DNA of 56,521 nucleotides from JAZUOT01 sp045604805 (GCA_045604805.1 JAZUOT010000005.1:1-56521), one strand, 5' to 3'. Positions 1 through 10,950 are shown, numbered from the stretch's first letter. Program-made: numbers and translations. Notes: generated by a model not told the origin, from the sequence alone.

Positions 1-1
1 C

Positions 2-130
2 AACGGCAAAAATACGAACCCCAATAACTCCACCAAAACCGGCGAAAACCCTCTGCCAATTTTTCTTGGTCTTGGCTTTGCACTCCTATCTCTAATAAGC
101 ATAAAAAAATTGAAAATTTATAATGAATAA
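2..130 (+). CDS. C-terminal end of a cell-surface anchored protein (partial, 5' end outside window)
   Basis: The open frame enters from the window edge and ends at a TAA at 128-130, giving 42 residues. The visible tail has a polar Asn/Thr/Lys-rich stretch, the motif TKTGEN, a hydrophobic segment of about 17 residues (PLPIFLGLGFALLSLIS) and a short basic tail (IKKLKIYNE). That layout is a Gram-positive cell-wall sorting signal of the loosened (P/T)KTG(D/E) type, in which sortase would cut near TG. The surface protein at the other end of the window has a closely similar TKTG tail. The rest of the protein is not visible, so its function is unknown. Confidence 0.6.
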   Translation, partial: NGKNTNPNNSTKTGENPLPIFLGLGFALLSLISIKKLKIYNE

Positions 131-145
131 TTAATAATTGATGTG

Positions 146-185
146 GCAGGTCGAGAAAAATATTTTTTCTCGACCTGCTTTTGTG
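146..185 (+). terminator. Rho-independent terminator after the surface-protein gene
   Basis: A near-perfect 15-bp inverted repeat (GCAGGTCGAGAAAAA at 146-160, its complement at 164-178, three-base loop) is followed by TTTTGTGTT. It lies 15 bp after the stop codon of the partial gene at the left edge. Confidence 0.85.
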
Positions 186-500
186 TTAACAGAGTTAGTA
201 AGCGAAACCATAAAATATTCTGGGAAAAATTTCGCGCCAGGGGATGTTTTTTTTGATGGTTATGAGTATCGCACCAATGTAAGACGTCTTCTACTGGGGA
301 AAGTAAAATTTAAAATTGGTTATTTCTAGAAATTTTAACTCTTAATTTGGAAGCACTCTCGAAAAGTTTAGTATTTATGGTATAATTGGCAAATAGGATA
401 TGGAAATTTACAAGAAAATGAAAAATGTAAGTTTTTTATATAATACCAATTGTAACTAAATTAAAATTTAATCATTTCATATTTACTTTATTTGATTATC
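186..500. other. Intergenic region upstream of queH
   Basis: No convincing coding region. A 63-codon open frame at 138-329 overlaps the terminator and resembles nothing recognisable. TATAAT hexamers at 381-386 and 439-444 could be -10 boxes for queH, but neither has a good -35 at the right distance. Confidence 0.4.
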
Positions 501-1106
501 ATGCAAAAATTAAACTATCAAAAACTTTTAGATAATGAAATTGAATATTTATTAGGAAACAATGTCAAGTACTCTCTGTTGTTGCATTGCTGCTGTGCTC
601 CATGTGCATCTTATGTTACAGAATATTTATGTAAATATTTTGATGTAAGCGCTTTCTTTTTTAATCCTAATATCTACCCTTATGATGAATATCAATTACG
701 TCTGAAAGAGCTTTTCAAGCTTTCTAGATTATCAGAACTCGATTTTGATATTATTGAAGGAAAATTTGATGCAGATTTATTTTATTCTGAGATACAAAAT
801 TTAGAAAATGAGGCAGAAGGTTCTTTGAGATGTGAAAAATGTATAAAATTAAGATTAGAGAAAACAGCCAAACAGGCCCAAAAATTAGGCTTCGATTACT
901 TCACTACCACTCTTAGCATTAGTCCTCATAAAAACGCAGATTTTATAAACCAATGTGGTAAAGAACTTTCCAATATTTATGGGGTTAAGTTTCTCTATTC
1001 TGATTTCAAAAAAAGAGAAGGCTTTAAAAGATCATTAGAACTATCAAAAAAATATAATCTGTACCGCCAAAACTATTGCGGATGCAAATTTTCTTTTAGG
1101 GATTAA
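501..1106 (+). CDS. queH: Epoxyqueuosine reductase QueH
   Basis: QueH (formerly DUF208) reduces epoxyqueuosine to queuosine, the last step of Q-tRNA synthesis, in organisms lacking cobalamin-dependent QueG. The family signature is visible: an N-terminal cysteine-rich motif HCCCAPCASY near residue 30, a CEKC pair near residue 113, and a C-terminal YCGCKFS. These supply the iron-sulfur ligands and redox cysteines. The length of 201 residues is normal. I chose ATG at 501; an in-frame TTG at 492 would add only three residues and has no ribosome site. It sits 24 bp upstream of rarA and is probably co-transcribed with it. Confidence 0.9.
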   Translation: MQKLNYQKLLDNEIEYLLGNNVKYSLLLHCCCAPCASYVTEYLCKYFDVSAFFFNPNIYPYDEYQLRLKELFKLSRLSELDFDIIEGKFDADLFYSEIQNLENEAEGSLRCEKCIKLRLEKTAKQAQKLGFDYFTTTLSISPHKNADFINQCGKELSNIYGVKFLYSDFKKREGFKRSLELSKKYNLYRQNYCGCKFSFRD

Positions 1107-1130
1107 TAAAAGTCTATAAACAGGGGTAAA

Positions 1131-2399
1131 ATGATGTCAATTCCTTTAGCTGAAAAACTAAGGCCTAGCTCTTTGGATGAATTTGTTGGACAAAAACATC
1201 TTTTAAGTTCGGGAAAAGTTTTAAGAAATATAATAGAATCCAAAAAAATACCAAATCTTATATTTTATGGGCCACCCGGTACAGGGAAAACTACACTCGC
1301 TAATATAATAGCAAAGCAAACAAGTAAAACTCTGAAATTTTTGAACTGTACTACTGCTACCACATCAGATATAAAATCTGTTTTCGAGGAAGTTGGAACA
1401 TTTTCTGCTCCATCTGGGATTCTCTTGTACCTTGACGAAATACAATACCTAAACAAAAAACAGCAACAAGTCCTCTTGGAATATACTGAAAATGGGAAAA
1501 TCACACTTATAGCTTCAACAACAGAAAATCCAAGTTTTTATATTTATAGCGCAATACTCAGCAGAAGTATGGTTTTTGAATTCAAGGCAATAGACAAAGC
1601 TGAAATATCAAAAGCTGTTGAACATGCCTTTATATTTATGTCCGATGAACTTGGAAAAAAAATTGAAGTTTCAAAAGAGCTAGTAAACAGGATTTCAGCT
1701 ATTTGCAAAGGTGATGTGAGGAAAGCCTTAAACATCGTAGAATTTGCTTCAATTTCTGCCAGAGAACTGGATGGAAAATATATCGTTACCGAGGATATAA
1801 TAGAACAACTAACTCAATCTAGTATGATAAATTATGATAAATTTGGTGATGAGCACTATGACATTCTTTCGGCTTTTCAAAAATCTATGCGTGGCTCAGA
1901 GCCAAATGCTGCTTTACATTATCTTGCCAGGCTACTATACGCTGGTGATTTAATTTCGGCATGCCGCAGATTGATGGTTTGTGCCTGTGAAGATGTTGGA
2001 CTAGCTTACCCACAGATAATCCCTATTGTTAAATCAGCCGTTGATATGGCTGTTCAATTGGGTATGCCAGAAGCAAGAATTCCATTGGCCGATGCTGTGG
2101 TTCTGGTTAGCTTATCACCAAAATCAAATTCGGCATACAAAGCAATAGATAAGGCTATAAAAGATATAGAAAATGGAAATTGCGGAAGCATTCCTAGACA
2201 CCTTCAAAATTCACATTATGACGGCGATGACGTCAAAAATAAAGGTCAATTTTATCGATATCCTCACGAGTATGAAGAGCACTGGGTAAAACAACAATAT
2301 CTTCCGGATGTTATTAAAAGTACAAGCTACTATGAACCATGTCAAAACAAAACCGAACAGGGATTCAAAAAATACTGGAACAAGATAAAGGAAAAATAA
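1131..2399 (+). CDS. rarA: Replication-associated recombination protein A (RarA/MgsA), AAA+ ATPase
   Basis: This clamp-loader-like AAA+ ATPase acts at stalled replication forks. The 422-residue product opens with the family start (LAEKLRPSSLDEFVGQKHLL), has a Walker A GPPGTGKTT near residue 46 and a Walker B LYLDEIQ near 100. The C-terminal half shows the RarA tetramerisation/helical region with the conserved RRLMVCACEDVGLA and HYDGDD segments. Start: paired ATGs at 1131 and 1134 behind AGGGG. It converges on ppdK, with a decayed IS between the two. Confidence 0.93.
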   Translation: MMSIPLAEKLRPSSLDEFVGQKHLLSSGKVLRNIIESKKIPNLIFYGPPGTGKTTLANIIAKQTSKTLKFLNCTTATTSDIKSVFEEVGTFSAPSGILLYLDEIQYLNKKQQQVLLEYTENGKITLIASTTENPSFYIYSAILSRSMVFEFKAIDKAEISKAVEHAFIFMSDELGKKIEVSKELVNRISAICKGDVRKALNIVEFASISARELDGKYIVTEDIIEQLTQSSMINYDKFGDEHYDILSAFQKSMRGSEPNAALHYLARLLYAGDLISACRRLMVCACEDVGLAYPQIIPIVKSAVDMAVQLGMPEARIPLADAVVLVSLSPKSNSAYKAIDKAIKDIENGNCGSIPRHLQNSHYDGDDVKNKGQFYRYPHEYEEHWVKQQYLPDVIKSTSYYEPCQNKTEQGFKKYWNKIKEK

Positions 2400-2559
2400 A
2401 CTTTTTTGCTTTCTCTTTAAGTTTTAGTCTATTATCTGTTGAGTTGATGTGTTTCTGATATTGAACCACCTTACCATATAAAACTTTTCTATTTTTTGAT
2501 GTATAAATTCACCCTCCCCAAAAAAAACTAAGTGAGATAAGAAATTAAATCAGAGGTTC

Positions 2560-2790
2560 CCTAGAATAGAAAAGCAGCTCTTAGCAAAGCATAGCGCAAA
2601 AGGAATCAGAAAAAACAGATGTAGAGTAGAACATATTTTCGGATTTATGACAGGCATCTTGTGTGGACTTACTATGCGTTCTAAAAATATTATTCAAGCC
2701 AATTTCAATAGACCTGGTATACAACATATTCAGGTACGAATTCTTGTTGCATAACGCTTCTTTCAGTAGGCAAATTGTATCCTTTTGGAG
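2560..2790 (+). pseudogene. Decayed IS5-family transposase, C-terminal fragment
   Basis: Reading + from about 2560 gives KQLLAKHSAKGIRKN followed by CRVEHIFGFMTGILCGLTMR, the C-terminal part of an IS5-group DDE transposase (the conserved VEHxFGxM stretch just after the last acidic residue). A frameshift near 2705 moves the continuation (DLVYNIFRYEFLLHN) into another frame. No N-terminal half is present. A second remnant of the same element, matching from the FN/NIFRYEFLL region onward, is at 52436-52640. Confidence 0.75.
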
Positions 2791-2804
2791 GAAATGGAAA
2801 AAAA

Positions 2805-2859
2805 CAAAACATCAAAAAATAAGTACTCAGACTACCTTTTCCTCTTTTTTGATGTTTTG
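2805..2859. terminator. Inverted repeat/terminator-like stem inherited from the IS tail
   Basis: CAAAACATCAAAAAA (2805-2819) pairs with TTTTTTGATGTTTTG (2845-2859), leaving a 25-base loop. It lies between the convergent rarA and ppdK genes. The same stem occurs in the second IS5 tail near 52558-52620, so it belongs to the element, but here it is placed to end transcription from either side. Confidence 0.5.
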
Positions 2860-2911
2860 GCTGATCATTTATTTTATTTTTCTGTGTTTCTAAAGATACC
2901 CAGTTTTTATT

Positions 2912-5551
2912 CTAGCAACCGTGTCTATTGCTTTTTATAGCAGCTTGAGCGGCGGCCAAACGTGCTATTGGCACTCTGAAAGGCGAACAAGAAACATAAT
3001 CAAGACCAGTTCTATGGCAGAATTCCACAGAAGAAGGATCTCCGCCGTGCTCTCCGCAGATACCGACATGAAGTTTCTGATTAGTATTTCTGCCGTTTTT
3101 CACAGCCATATCTACTAGCTGGCCCACACCATTTTGGTCTAATTTAGCAAATGGATCTGACTCAAATATTTTATTGTCATAGTAAGAATCTAAGAATTTA
3201 CCGGCATCATCACGGCTGAAACCGAAAGTCATCTGAGTTAAATCGTTAGTGCCAAAACTAAAGAAATCCGCATATTTTGCGATATCTCCGGCGGTTATAG
3301 CAGCTCTTGGAATTTCTATCATAGTACCGACTTTATAATTAAGAGTTACACCTTCGTTAGCTATGATAGAATCCGCTGTAGAAGTTACTATATCTCTGAC
3401 AAATTTAAGTTCTCTGTCCTCTCCAACCAATGGGATCATAATCTCAGGTTCAACAGTGAAGCCTAAATTTTCCTTATTTACCTTTATTGCTGCATTTATT
3501 ACTGCGGTAGTTTGCATTTTAGCAATTTCAGGGTAAGTAACACTGAGTCTGCATCCACGGTGACCCATCATTGGGTTAAATTCATGTAAACCATCTATGA
3601 TAGAATTTAGCTTTTCGACAGACATGTTCATTTCGCTGGCAAGTTCTTTTATATCTTCTTCTTTCTGAGGAACAAACTCATGAAGAGGAGGATCTAAGAA
3701 GCGAACTATCATAGGTCTTCCTTCTAGAACCCTGTACATATTTTCAAAGTCACTTTGCTGATATGGCAATATTTTACTTAAGGCTTTTTCTCTTTCTTCA
3801 ACAGTTTCAGATACTATCATTTCACGAATAGCTTTTATTCTATCATCTTCGAAGAACATGTGTTCAGTACGGCAAAGCCCTATGCCTTCAGCCCCGAAAT
3901 CTACTGCTTGCTTTGCATCTTTTGGGGTGTCTGCATTTGTGCGAACTTTAAGCTTTCTTCTTTCGTCTGCCCATTTCATGAAGCGGCCGAAGTAACCAGT
4001 TATTGAAGCAGCAACAGTTGGGATTGCTTCTCCATAAATAGCACCTGTTGTACCATCTATTGAAATATAATCCCCTTCTCTGTATTCTTTACCAGCAAGG
4101 GTAAATACTTTGTTTTCTTCATCAACAGAGATATCTCCACAGCCAGACACACAGCAAGTTCCCATTCCACGAGCAACAACTGCTGCGTGAGAAGTCATAC
4201 CACCGCGAACTGTCAATATACCTTCAGCCGAATCCATACCTTCTATATCTTCAGGGGAAGTTTCAAGACGTACTAAAACAACTTTTTCTCCGCGTTCAGC
4301 CCAAGCTTTTGCATCCATAGCATTGAATACTACTTTTCCGCAAGCTGCACCAGGAGAAGCGGCCAATCCTTTACCTATTTGTTTTGCACTTTTTAATGCC
4401 TCAGCGTCAAACTGGGGGTGTAGCAAAGCATCAAGTTGCTTTGGTTCTACTCTCAGTACTGCTTCATCTTCACTTATCATACCTTCGTCAACTAAGTCTA
4501 CAGCTATTTTCAAGGCTGCACTGGCAGTTCTTTTACCATTCCTTGTCTGAAGCATATACAGCTTGCCTTTTTCTATGGTAAATTCCATATCTTGCATATC
4601 TGTGTAGTGTTTTTCCAGTTTATCTGCGATATCGGCAAATTGCTTATAAACTTCAGGCATATCGTTTGCTAGCTGATCGATTGACTGAGGTGTACGGACA
4701 CCAGCAACAACATCTTCACCTTGAGCGTTTATTAAGTACTCGCCAAAGAGTTTTTTCTCACCAGTTGCAGGGTTTCTTGTGAATGCAACACCTGTTCCTG
4801 AAGTTTCACCAGAATTCCCAAATACCATGGACTGAACATTTACAGCTGTTCCCCAGCTGTATGGAATATCATTCATACGGCGATATACGTTCGCCCTTGG
4901 ATTATCCCATGAACGGAACACAGCCTTTACAGCTTCCATCATTTGTTCCTTAGGGTCAGAAGGGAAGTCACTACCCATTTTTTCTTTGTAGAAAGCCTTG
5001 AATGTTTTAACAAGTTCTTTCATATCGTTTTCGCTAAGTTCAATGTCTAATTTTATTCCCTTTTCAGCTTTTACTTTTGTTATGATTTTTTCAAACTCCG
5101 GTTTTGGTAAACCCATAACAACATCAGAAAACATTTGGATGAATCTGCGGTAGGAATCATAGGCAAACCTGGGATTTTGTGTGAGATTTGCCAAACCTTC
5201 AACTACTGTGTCATTTAGCCCTAAGTTTAATATGGTATCCATCATTCCAGGCATAGAAGCACGAGAACCTGAACGTACAGAAACTAATAAAGGATTTTCT
5301 GCGTCTCCAAATTTTTTGCCAACAAGCTCTTCCATCTTGCCAAGTGCTTCGTATATCTCTGCCTGTATCTCGTCTGCGATTTTCTTGCCATCTTCATAGT
5401 AACGTGTGCAAGCTTCTGTACTTATTGTGAAACCCTGTGGAACAGGCATCCCCAAGCTTGTCATTTCTGCTAAGTTGGCGCCTTTACCACCTAGCAGTTC
5501 CCTCATGCTACCGTTACCTTCTGAGAAAAGATAAACGTATTTTTTGCTCAT
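2912..5551 (-). CDS. ppdK: Pyruvate, phosphate dikinase
   Basis: PPDK interconverts pyruvate + ATP + Pi and PEP + AMP + PPi, and replaces or supplements pyruvate kinase in many anaerobes. The 879-residue product has all three modules: an N-terminal ATP-grasp domain (GGKGANLAEM at the start, RSGSRASMPGMMDTILNLG), a central phosphohistidine domain with catalytic His in GGMTSHAAVVARG (about residue 454), and a C-terminal PEP-binding TIM barrel with the catalytic Cys in CGEHGGDP (about residue 830). Start ATG follows GGGAGGAG. It is monocistronic and convergent with rarA. The PTS genes in this window create PEP demand, which fits this enzyme's presence. Confidence 0.97.
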   Translation of the reverse strand: MSKKYVYLFSEGNGSMRELLGGKGANLAEMTSLGMPVPQGFTISTEACTRYYEDGKKIADEIQAEIYEALGKMEELVGKKFGDAENPLLVSVRSGSRASMPGMMDTILNLGLNDTVVEGLANLTQNPRFAYDSYRRFIQMFSDVVMGLPKPEFEKIITKVKAEKGIKLDIELSENDMKELVKTFKAFYKEKMGSDFPSDPKEQMMEAVKAVFRSWDNPRANVYRRMNDIPYSWGTAVNVQSMVFGNSGETSGTGVAFTRNPATGEKKLFGEYLINAQGEDVVAGVRTPQSIDQLANDMPEVYKQFADIADKLEKHYTDMQDMEFTIEKGKLYMLQTRNGKRTASAALKIAVDLVDEGMISEDEAVLRVEPKQLDALLHPQFDAEALKSAKQIGKGLAASPGAACGKVVFNAMDAKAWAERGEKVVLVRLETSPEDIEGMDSAEGILTVRGGMTSHAAVVARGMGTCCVSGCGDISVDEENKVFTLAGKEYREGDYISIDGTTGAIYGEAIPTVAASITGYFGRFMKWADERRKLKVRTNADTPKDAKQAVDFGAEGIGLCRTEHMFFEDDRIKAIREMIVSETVEEREKALSKILPYQQSDFENMYRVLEGRPMIVRFLDPPLHEFVPQKEEDIKELASEMNMSVEKLNSIIDGLHEFNPMMGHRGCRLSVTYPEIAKMQTTAVINAAIKVNKENLGFTVEPEIMIPLVGEDRELKFVRDIVTSTADSIIANEGVTLNYKVGTMIEIPRAAITAGDIAKYADFFSFGTNDLTQMTFGFSRDDAGKFLDSYYDNKIFESDPFAKLDQNGVGQLVDMAVKNGRNTNQKLHVGICGEHGGDPSSVEFCHRTGLDYVSCSPFRVPIARLAAAQAAIKSNRHGC

Positions 5552-5604
5552 CTAAATACTCCTCCCTAATTGCATCGTATATTCAGTAATTTAAATACTC
5601 TGAC

Positions 5605-5633
5605 ATTATAGCAAACTAGGCTGAAGTTTGCCA
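5605..5633 (-). promoter_or_regulatory. Candidate ppdK promoter
   Basis: On the minus strand there is TATAAT (5605-5610) with TGGCAA 17 bp upstream (5628-5633). The -10 is perfect and the -35 weak; it lies 54 bp before the ppdK start. Confidence 0.45.
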
Positions 5634-5827
5634 TACGAAGATAGGCAAAAATTACGCAAAACTTACGAAAATCAATATTGAGGTAAAATGCAGAGAAATA
5701 GGGCAGAAAAAGAGAAAAGTTAATAACTTGGATGGAATTAATAATAATGCAACCTTCAAAAAATGGAAGATAAAATATAGCATAAAAGAGATATAAATTC
5801 TTCTATTTTTCTTACTACAAATTGTCT

Positions 5828-6997
<1,170 letters not shown>

Positions 6998-7208
6998 AAG
7001 TCTCTCATCTCCTCACCAAATATTCTATGCTAATATTACAATTATAGTATAGCACATATATGCAATATGTTCAATATATTCAACAAGCTGCTGCCTATTC
7101 TTATAACAAGTAAGTCGAAGCTCATATTTAATCAAATAAAAAGTAAAATGTACAGTCGCAATCCGAAAATTTAATAGGCAAAGGAGAAAATAATATTGCA
7201 AAATTGAA

Positions 7209-7242
7209 CAGGGAGCGCCCGTTGTATTATGGCGCTCCCTGT
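7209..7242 (-). terminator. Terminator after clpX
   Basis: ACAGGGAGCGCC (7209-7220) pairs perfectly with GGCGCTCCCTGT (7231-7242), loop of ten. On the minus strand it is followed by a moderately T-rich stretch. It lies 43 bp past the clpX stop and ends the tig-clpP-clpX operon. Confidence 0.75.
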
Positions 7243-7284
7243 TATATCAATTATAAAAAATTTGGCAAATTAAAAAAATAAGAG

Positions 7285-8601
7285 TTAAGATGCTGTATTA
7301 CGGTTTCCTCTACTCCTTCTCTGAGGTTTTTTAGATTTACACATTTCTATGTCAAAAGGCTCCCTATTCTCATCCCTTTGCAAAACAGGTTTTTCTGCCC
7401 CTTCGACAGATTTTTCTGTTATAGTAACTTTTTCGACCTTATAATCTGATGGTATATCATACATAAGCTCACCAAGTGCTTCTTCCATTATAGAGCGCAA
7501 TCCTCTCGCACCGGTACCCCTATCTATAGCCTTTTGTGCTATAGCTTCTAGAGCATTTGGTTCGAACTCTAATTTTACTCTATCCAGAGCAAAGAGCTTT
7601 TCATATTGTTTGCAAAGAGAATTTTTAGGTACGGTTAAAATATTCACAAGAGATTCTTTATCTAAACCATTTAAAGCCGTTATAACAGGAATTCTCCCAA
7701 CAAGTTCTGGTATTAGGCCATATTTCACTATATCTTGAGCGATAACCTCACTCATCCACTTATACTCATCTATTTCTTCTTTTTTGTGAACATCAGCAAT
7801 AAAGCCCAAAGAAGAAGTATCCTTACGCCTTTCGACTATATTTTTCAGTCCATCGAAAGCGCCACCGCAGATAAATAATATATTTGATGTATTTATCTGT
7901 ACAAATTCCTGCTGAGGATGTTTGCGACCACCCTGAGGTGGAACATTAGAAACGGTACCTTCAACAATTTTGAGTAAGGCTTGCTGTACACCCTCACCAC
8001 TCACATCTCTTGTTATTGATGGATTTTCTGACTTCCTTGAAATTTTATCCAGCTCATCTATGTATATGATACCTCTTTCAGCCTTTTCAATATCATAGTC
8101 TGCAGCTTGAATCAAACGCAGAAGGATATTTTCTACATCTTCACCAACATAGCCGGCTTCAGTTAAAGTCGTAGCATCAGCTATAGCAAATGGTACATCT
8201 AAAAACTTAGCTAAAGTCTGTGCCAGCAAAGTTTTGCCAACACCTGTGGGACCCAAAAGAAGTATATTGCTTTTTTGAAGTTCCACACCATCATCACCGT
8301 AATATACCCTTTTGTAGTGATTATATACGGCAACTGCAAGTGCCTTTTTTGCTTCATCCTGACCAATTACATATTCGTCAAGATATTCCTTTATCTCCTG
8401 AGGTTTGGGAAGGACTGAGTTTTTATCTTTAAAATCGCAAGAACTAGACGCATCAAAAGGTGTTGTCCCATCTTTGAGAATATTTATACAAACTTCTATA
8501 CATTCATCGCAAATATATACCCCTGGACCAGCAACTAATTTAGAGCATCTGTCTTGAGACTTACCACAAAAAGAGCAATTCAAACTACCTTCTTTATTCA
8601 T
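7285..8601 (-). CDS. clpX: ATP-dependent Clp protease ATP-binding subunit ClpX
   Basis: ClpX is the hexameric AAA+ unfoldase that feeds substrates to ClpP. The 438-residue product has an N-terminal zinc finger (Cys9, Cys12, Cys31, Cys34), Walker A GPTGVGKT (117-124), Walker B IIYIDELDKI, the ClpP-docking loop at SLGFIADV, and the sensor-2 GTGARGLRS. The tail is Arg/Lys-rich and short. It follows clpP by 52 bp in the conserved order tig-clpP-clpX. Confidence 0.97.
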   Translation of the reverse strand: MNKEGSLNCSFCGKSQDRCSKLVAGPGVYICDECIEVCINILKDGTTPFDASSSCDFKDKNSVLPKPQEIKEYLDEYVIGQDEAKKALAVAVYNHYKRVYYGDDGVELQKSNILLLGPTGVGKTLLAQTLAKFLDVPFAIADATTLTEAGYVGEDVENILLRLIQAADYDIEKAERGIIYIDELDKISRKSENPSITRDVSGEGVQQALLKIVEGTVSNVPPQGGRKHPQQEFVQINTSNILFICGGAFDGLKNIVERRKDTSSLGFIADVHKKEEIDEYKWMSEVIAQDIVKYGLIPELVGRIPVITALNGLDKESLVNILTVPKNSLCKQYEKLFALDRVKLEFEPNALEAIAQKAIDRGTGARGLRSIMEEALGELMYDIPSDYKVEKVTITEKSVEGAEKPVLQRDENREPFDIEMCKSKKPQRRSRGNRNTAS

Positions 8602-8653
8602 ATCTCTTAAGCGTCCTACCCTTCAAAAAATTTCAATAATAAAACTCTGTTAA

Positions 8654-9235
8654 CTATCTTTTGTCTATAACTTTATCGATTAAGCCGTAATCACAAGCTT
8701 CTTGCGCAGACATAAAATTGTCTCTTTCAGTGTCTTTTTCGATAACTTCTAGAGGTTGACCTGTAACACCAGAAAGTATAGTATTGAGTTTCTTTTTAGT
8801 GCGCATGATATGGTCAGCATGAATCATAATATCTGTAGCCTGACCTCTGGCTCCACCGCTTGGCTGGTGGATCATTATATCACTATTTGGCAGAGAATAT
8901 CTTTTGCCCTTTGTCCCAGATGCCAATAAGAATGCGCCCATACTTGCTGCCATTCCCATACAAATAGTAGACACATCACACTTGATGTATTGCATAGTGT
9001 CATATATTGACATACCAGCAGTCACAGAACCACCCGGGCTATTTATATAAAGACTAATATCTTTGTTCGGATCTTGTCCTTCTAGGTGAAGTAACTGGGC
9101 TACAACCAGACTCGCTGTAGTATCATTAACTTCTTCAGTTAGCATTATTATTCTATCATTCAAGAGGCGAGAATATATATCGTAAGAACGCTCTCCTCTG
9201 TTTGTCTGTTCTATGACATAAGGCACTAAACTCAT
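8654..9235 (-). CDS. clpP: ATP-dependent Clp protease proteolytic subunit ClpP
   Basis: ClpP is the tetradecameric serine protease partner of ClpX. The catalytic triad is complete: Ser98 in GMAASMGAF, His123 in MIHQPSGG, Asp172 in ERDNFMS. The length of 193 residues is standard, and the oxyanion-hole SPGGSV is present. It lies 27 bp after tig and shares its operon. Confidence 0.98.
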   Translation of the reverse strand: MSLVPYVIEQTNRGERSYDIYSRLLNDRIIMLTEEVNDTTASLVVAQLLHLEGQDPNKDISLYINSPGGSVTAGMSIYDTMQYIKCDVSTICMGMAASMGAFLLASGTKGKRYSLPNSDIMIHQPSGGARGQATDIMIHADHIMRTKKKLNTILSGVTGQPLEVIEKDTERDNFMSAQEACDYGLIDKVIDKR

Positions 9236-9262
9236 AAAGCAAATTCCTCCACTTAAAACTTA

Positions 9263-10603
9263 TTATTCGCTGTCTTTATTTTTATTTTCATTTTTTTCTT
9301 CTTCGACTTCGTCTGTAGGTTCAATATTTTTAGATTCTTTCTTGACTAAATTAAAGGCTTCTTCGTTAAGGATGTCTTTTATTAGCTCTTTTTCAGGTAC
9401 TGCAGACTTAACTTCTTCTTTTGACATATTGTATTTCTCTGCTATACTTTCTAGTTCTTTTTCTATTCTTTCTTCGCTAGCTTCTATATTTTCCATGTTA
9501 GCTATTTTCTCGAGAGCTAACTCAGTCTTCACCTGTTGCTCTGACCGTTCCCTGAAACTATCCTTTAGTTTTTCAAGATCCTCACCCATGTAATGCATAT
9601 ATGTTTTAAGATCCATACCCATATTTTTAAGTCTATATGCGAAATCATTTATATTTTGTTGAATTTTGTTTTCAAACATTGCTTGTGGGATTTCAGCTTC
9701 CAATAGTTCTGCAAGTTTAGCGGATATTTGCTTTTCAACTTCGTTTTCATAATCTTTATTTTTTGTTTCAAGAAGCTTTTTTTCTACTTCTTTCTTGTAC
9801 TCTTCTACTGTATCAACTTCACTTACATCTTTTACAAACTCATCGTCAAGCGCAGGAATCTCACGAGTTTTTATTTCGTGAAGCTTACACTTAAATACTG
9901 CATCTTTTCCCTTTAAATCTTCAGCATGATACTCTTCTGGAAATTTGACATTAACATCAAACTCTTCGCCTATATTGTGGCCAATTATCTGCTCCTCAAA
10001 ACCAGGTATAAACTGCCCTGAACCTAAGGTCAGAGAGAAATTTTCTGATTCTCCGCCTTCAAAAGTTTCTCCATCAACAAATCCCTTGAAATCTATTACA
10101 GTAATATCTTCGTTTTGAGCTGCTCTATCTTCAACTGATACAGTTCTTGCATTTCTTTCTCTTATGTAATCTATCTCTTGCTCAATATCTTGAGGAGAAA
10201 CCGATGGTTCCACTACGTTAGTTTCTATGCCTTTGTAATTTTCAATCTTAACTTCAGGTTTTGTTGTAATAGCTGCTGTAAATGTAAGGCCAGCCTCTTT
10301 GCTCATTTCCTTTACATCGAAATCTATCTTGTCTTCTATAAAATCAAGTTCTGCTTCATCAATAGCAGTTTCTAGAGCTTTGGGATAAACCTCATTTACC
10401 GCATCTTCAAAAAATATTTCGCTACCGTAGTAACGTTCTATCACTGTTCGTGGTGCCTTTCCCTTGCGAAAACCTGGTATAGCTATATTTTTTGCTTGCT
10501 TTTTGAATACTTTCTGTATAGCTTTTTCAAACTCTTCGGCACTTACTTTTACTTCAAGCTCGTATCTGTTTGTGTCTATTTTTTTTGATGTCTTTAAACT
10601 CAT
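9263..10603 (-). CDS. tig: Trigger factor (ribosome-associated chaperone and prolyl isomerase)
   Basis: Trigger factor binds ribosomal protein uL23 and shields nascent chains. The 446-residue product has the ribosome-docking signature GFRKGKAP (residues 44-51), an FKBP-type PPIase domain at about 160-250 (DFKGFVDGETFEGG, GSGQFIPGFEEQIIG), and a long helical C-terminal chaperone domain ending in an acidic/Lys tail. ATG follows GGAGG. It is the first gene of the tig-clpP-clpX operon. Confidence 0.97.
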   Translation of the reverse strand: MSLKTSKKIDTNRYELEVKVSAEEFEKAIQKVFKKQAKNIAIPGFRKGKAPRTVIERYYGSEIFFEDAVNEVYPKALETAIDEAELDFIEDKIDFDVKEMSKEAGLTFTAAITTKPEVKIENYKGIETNVVEPSVSPQDIEQEIDYIRERNARTVSVEDRAAQNEDITVIDFKGFVDGETFEGGESENFSLTLGSGQFIPGFEEQIIGHNIGEEFDVNVKFPEEYHAEDLKGKDAVFKCKLHEIKTREIPALDDEFVKDVSEVDTVEEYKKEVEKKLLETKNKDYENEVEKQISAKLAELLEAEIPQAMFENKIQQNINDFAYRLKNMGMDLKTYMHYMGEDLEKLKDSFRERSEQQVKTELALEKIANMENIEASEERIEKELESIAEKYNMSKEEVKSAVPEKELIKDILNEEAFNLVKKESKNIEPTDEVEEEKNENKNKDSE

Positions 10604-10640
10604 TATTACAATTCCTCCAAGGATAGTATCAATCTGTAAA

Positions 10641-10669
10641 ATTATAACACATAGCTCAGTAAAAGGCTA
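10641..10669 (-). promoter_or_regulatory. Extended -10 promoter of tig-clpP-clpX
   Basis: On the minus strand there is TGTTATAAT (extended -10, hexamer at 10641-10646) with a weak TAGCCT 17 bp upstream (10664-10669). It sits 38 bp before the tig start, at the very edge of the IS1-like remnant. Confidence 0.5.
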
Positions 10670-10671
10670 CC

Positions 10672-10950
10672 CTAAGGAGAAATTTTGGGAAATGCCCTTT
10701 TACGAGTGTCTAGAGAAAAAAGAAAGAAAAAAGACGATTTTAAATTAGGAAATAGCTTTATTGACATTTCTTTTGTTTCTTTGCTATACACCCTTCTTTT
10801 CTGTTTTGGCGTATACGCTTTCCCGCATTTCTTGCATTTATATCTTTGACTTACCAACGCTGTTTTTCCGGCTTTTACTTGCCCCTCTTCAGCATTACAA
10901 TTTTCACATCTTATTCTCTTGTTAATATCACATATCCTCTTTTTTGACAC
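10672..10950 (-). pseudogene. IS1-like transposase, internally deleted (zinc-ribbon N-terminus joined to 3' tail)
   Basis: The 92-residue frame starts with GTG and opens with a zinc ribbon (CENC ... CKKCG with KAGKT and QRYKCKKCGKAYTP), the InsA-type DNA-binding end of IS1-like/ISNCY transposases. After YSKETKEMSIK it jumps directly to LFPNLKSSFF, the extreme C-terminal end seen in the remnants at 31466 and 35794. The join falls in a short shared AAGCTA, consistent with deletion of the catalytic middle by micro-homology. Its first codons overlap the end of the upstream leader-peptide gene. Confidence 0.65.

Noticed and set aside
138..329. 63-codon frame near the left end
   Set aside because: It starts inside a terminator hairpin and shows no family resemblance or ribosome site.
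2663..2893. 76-codon plus-strand frame
   Set aside because: It mixes a frameshifted IS5 transposase end with the IS tail stem; not an independent gene.
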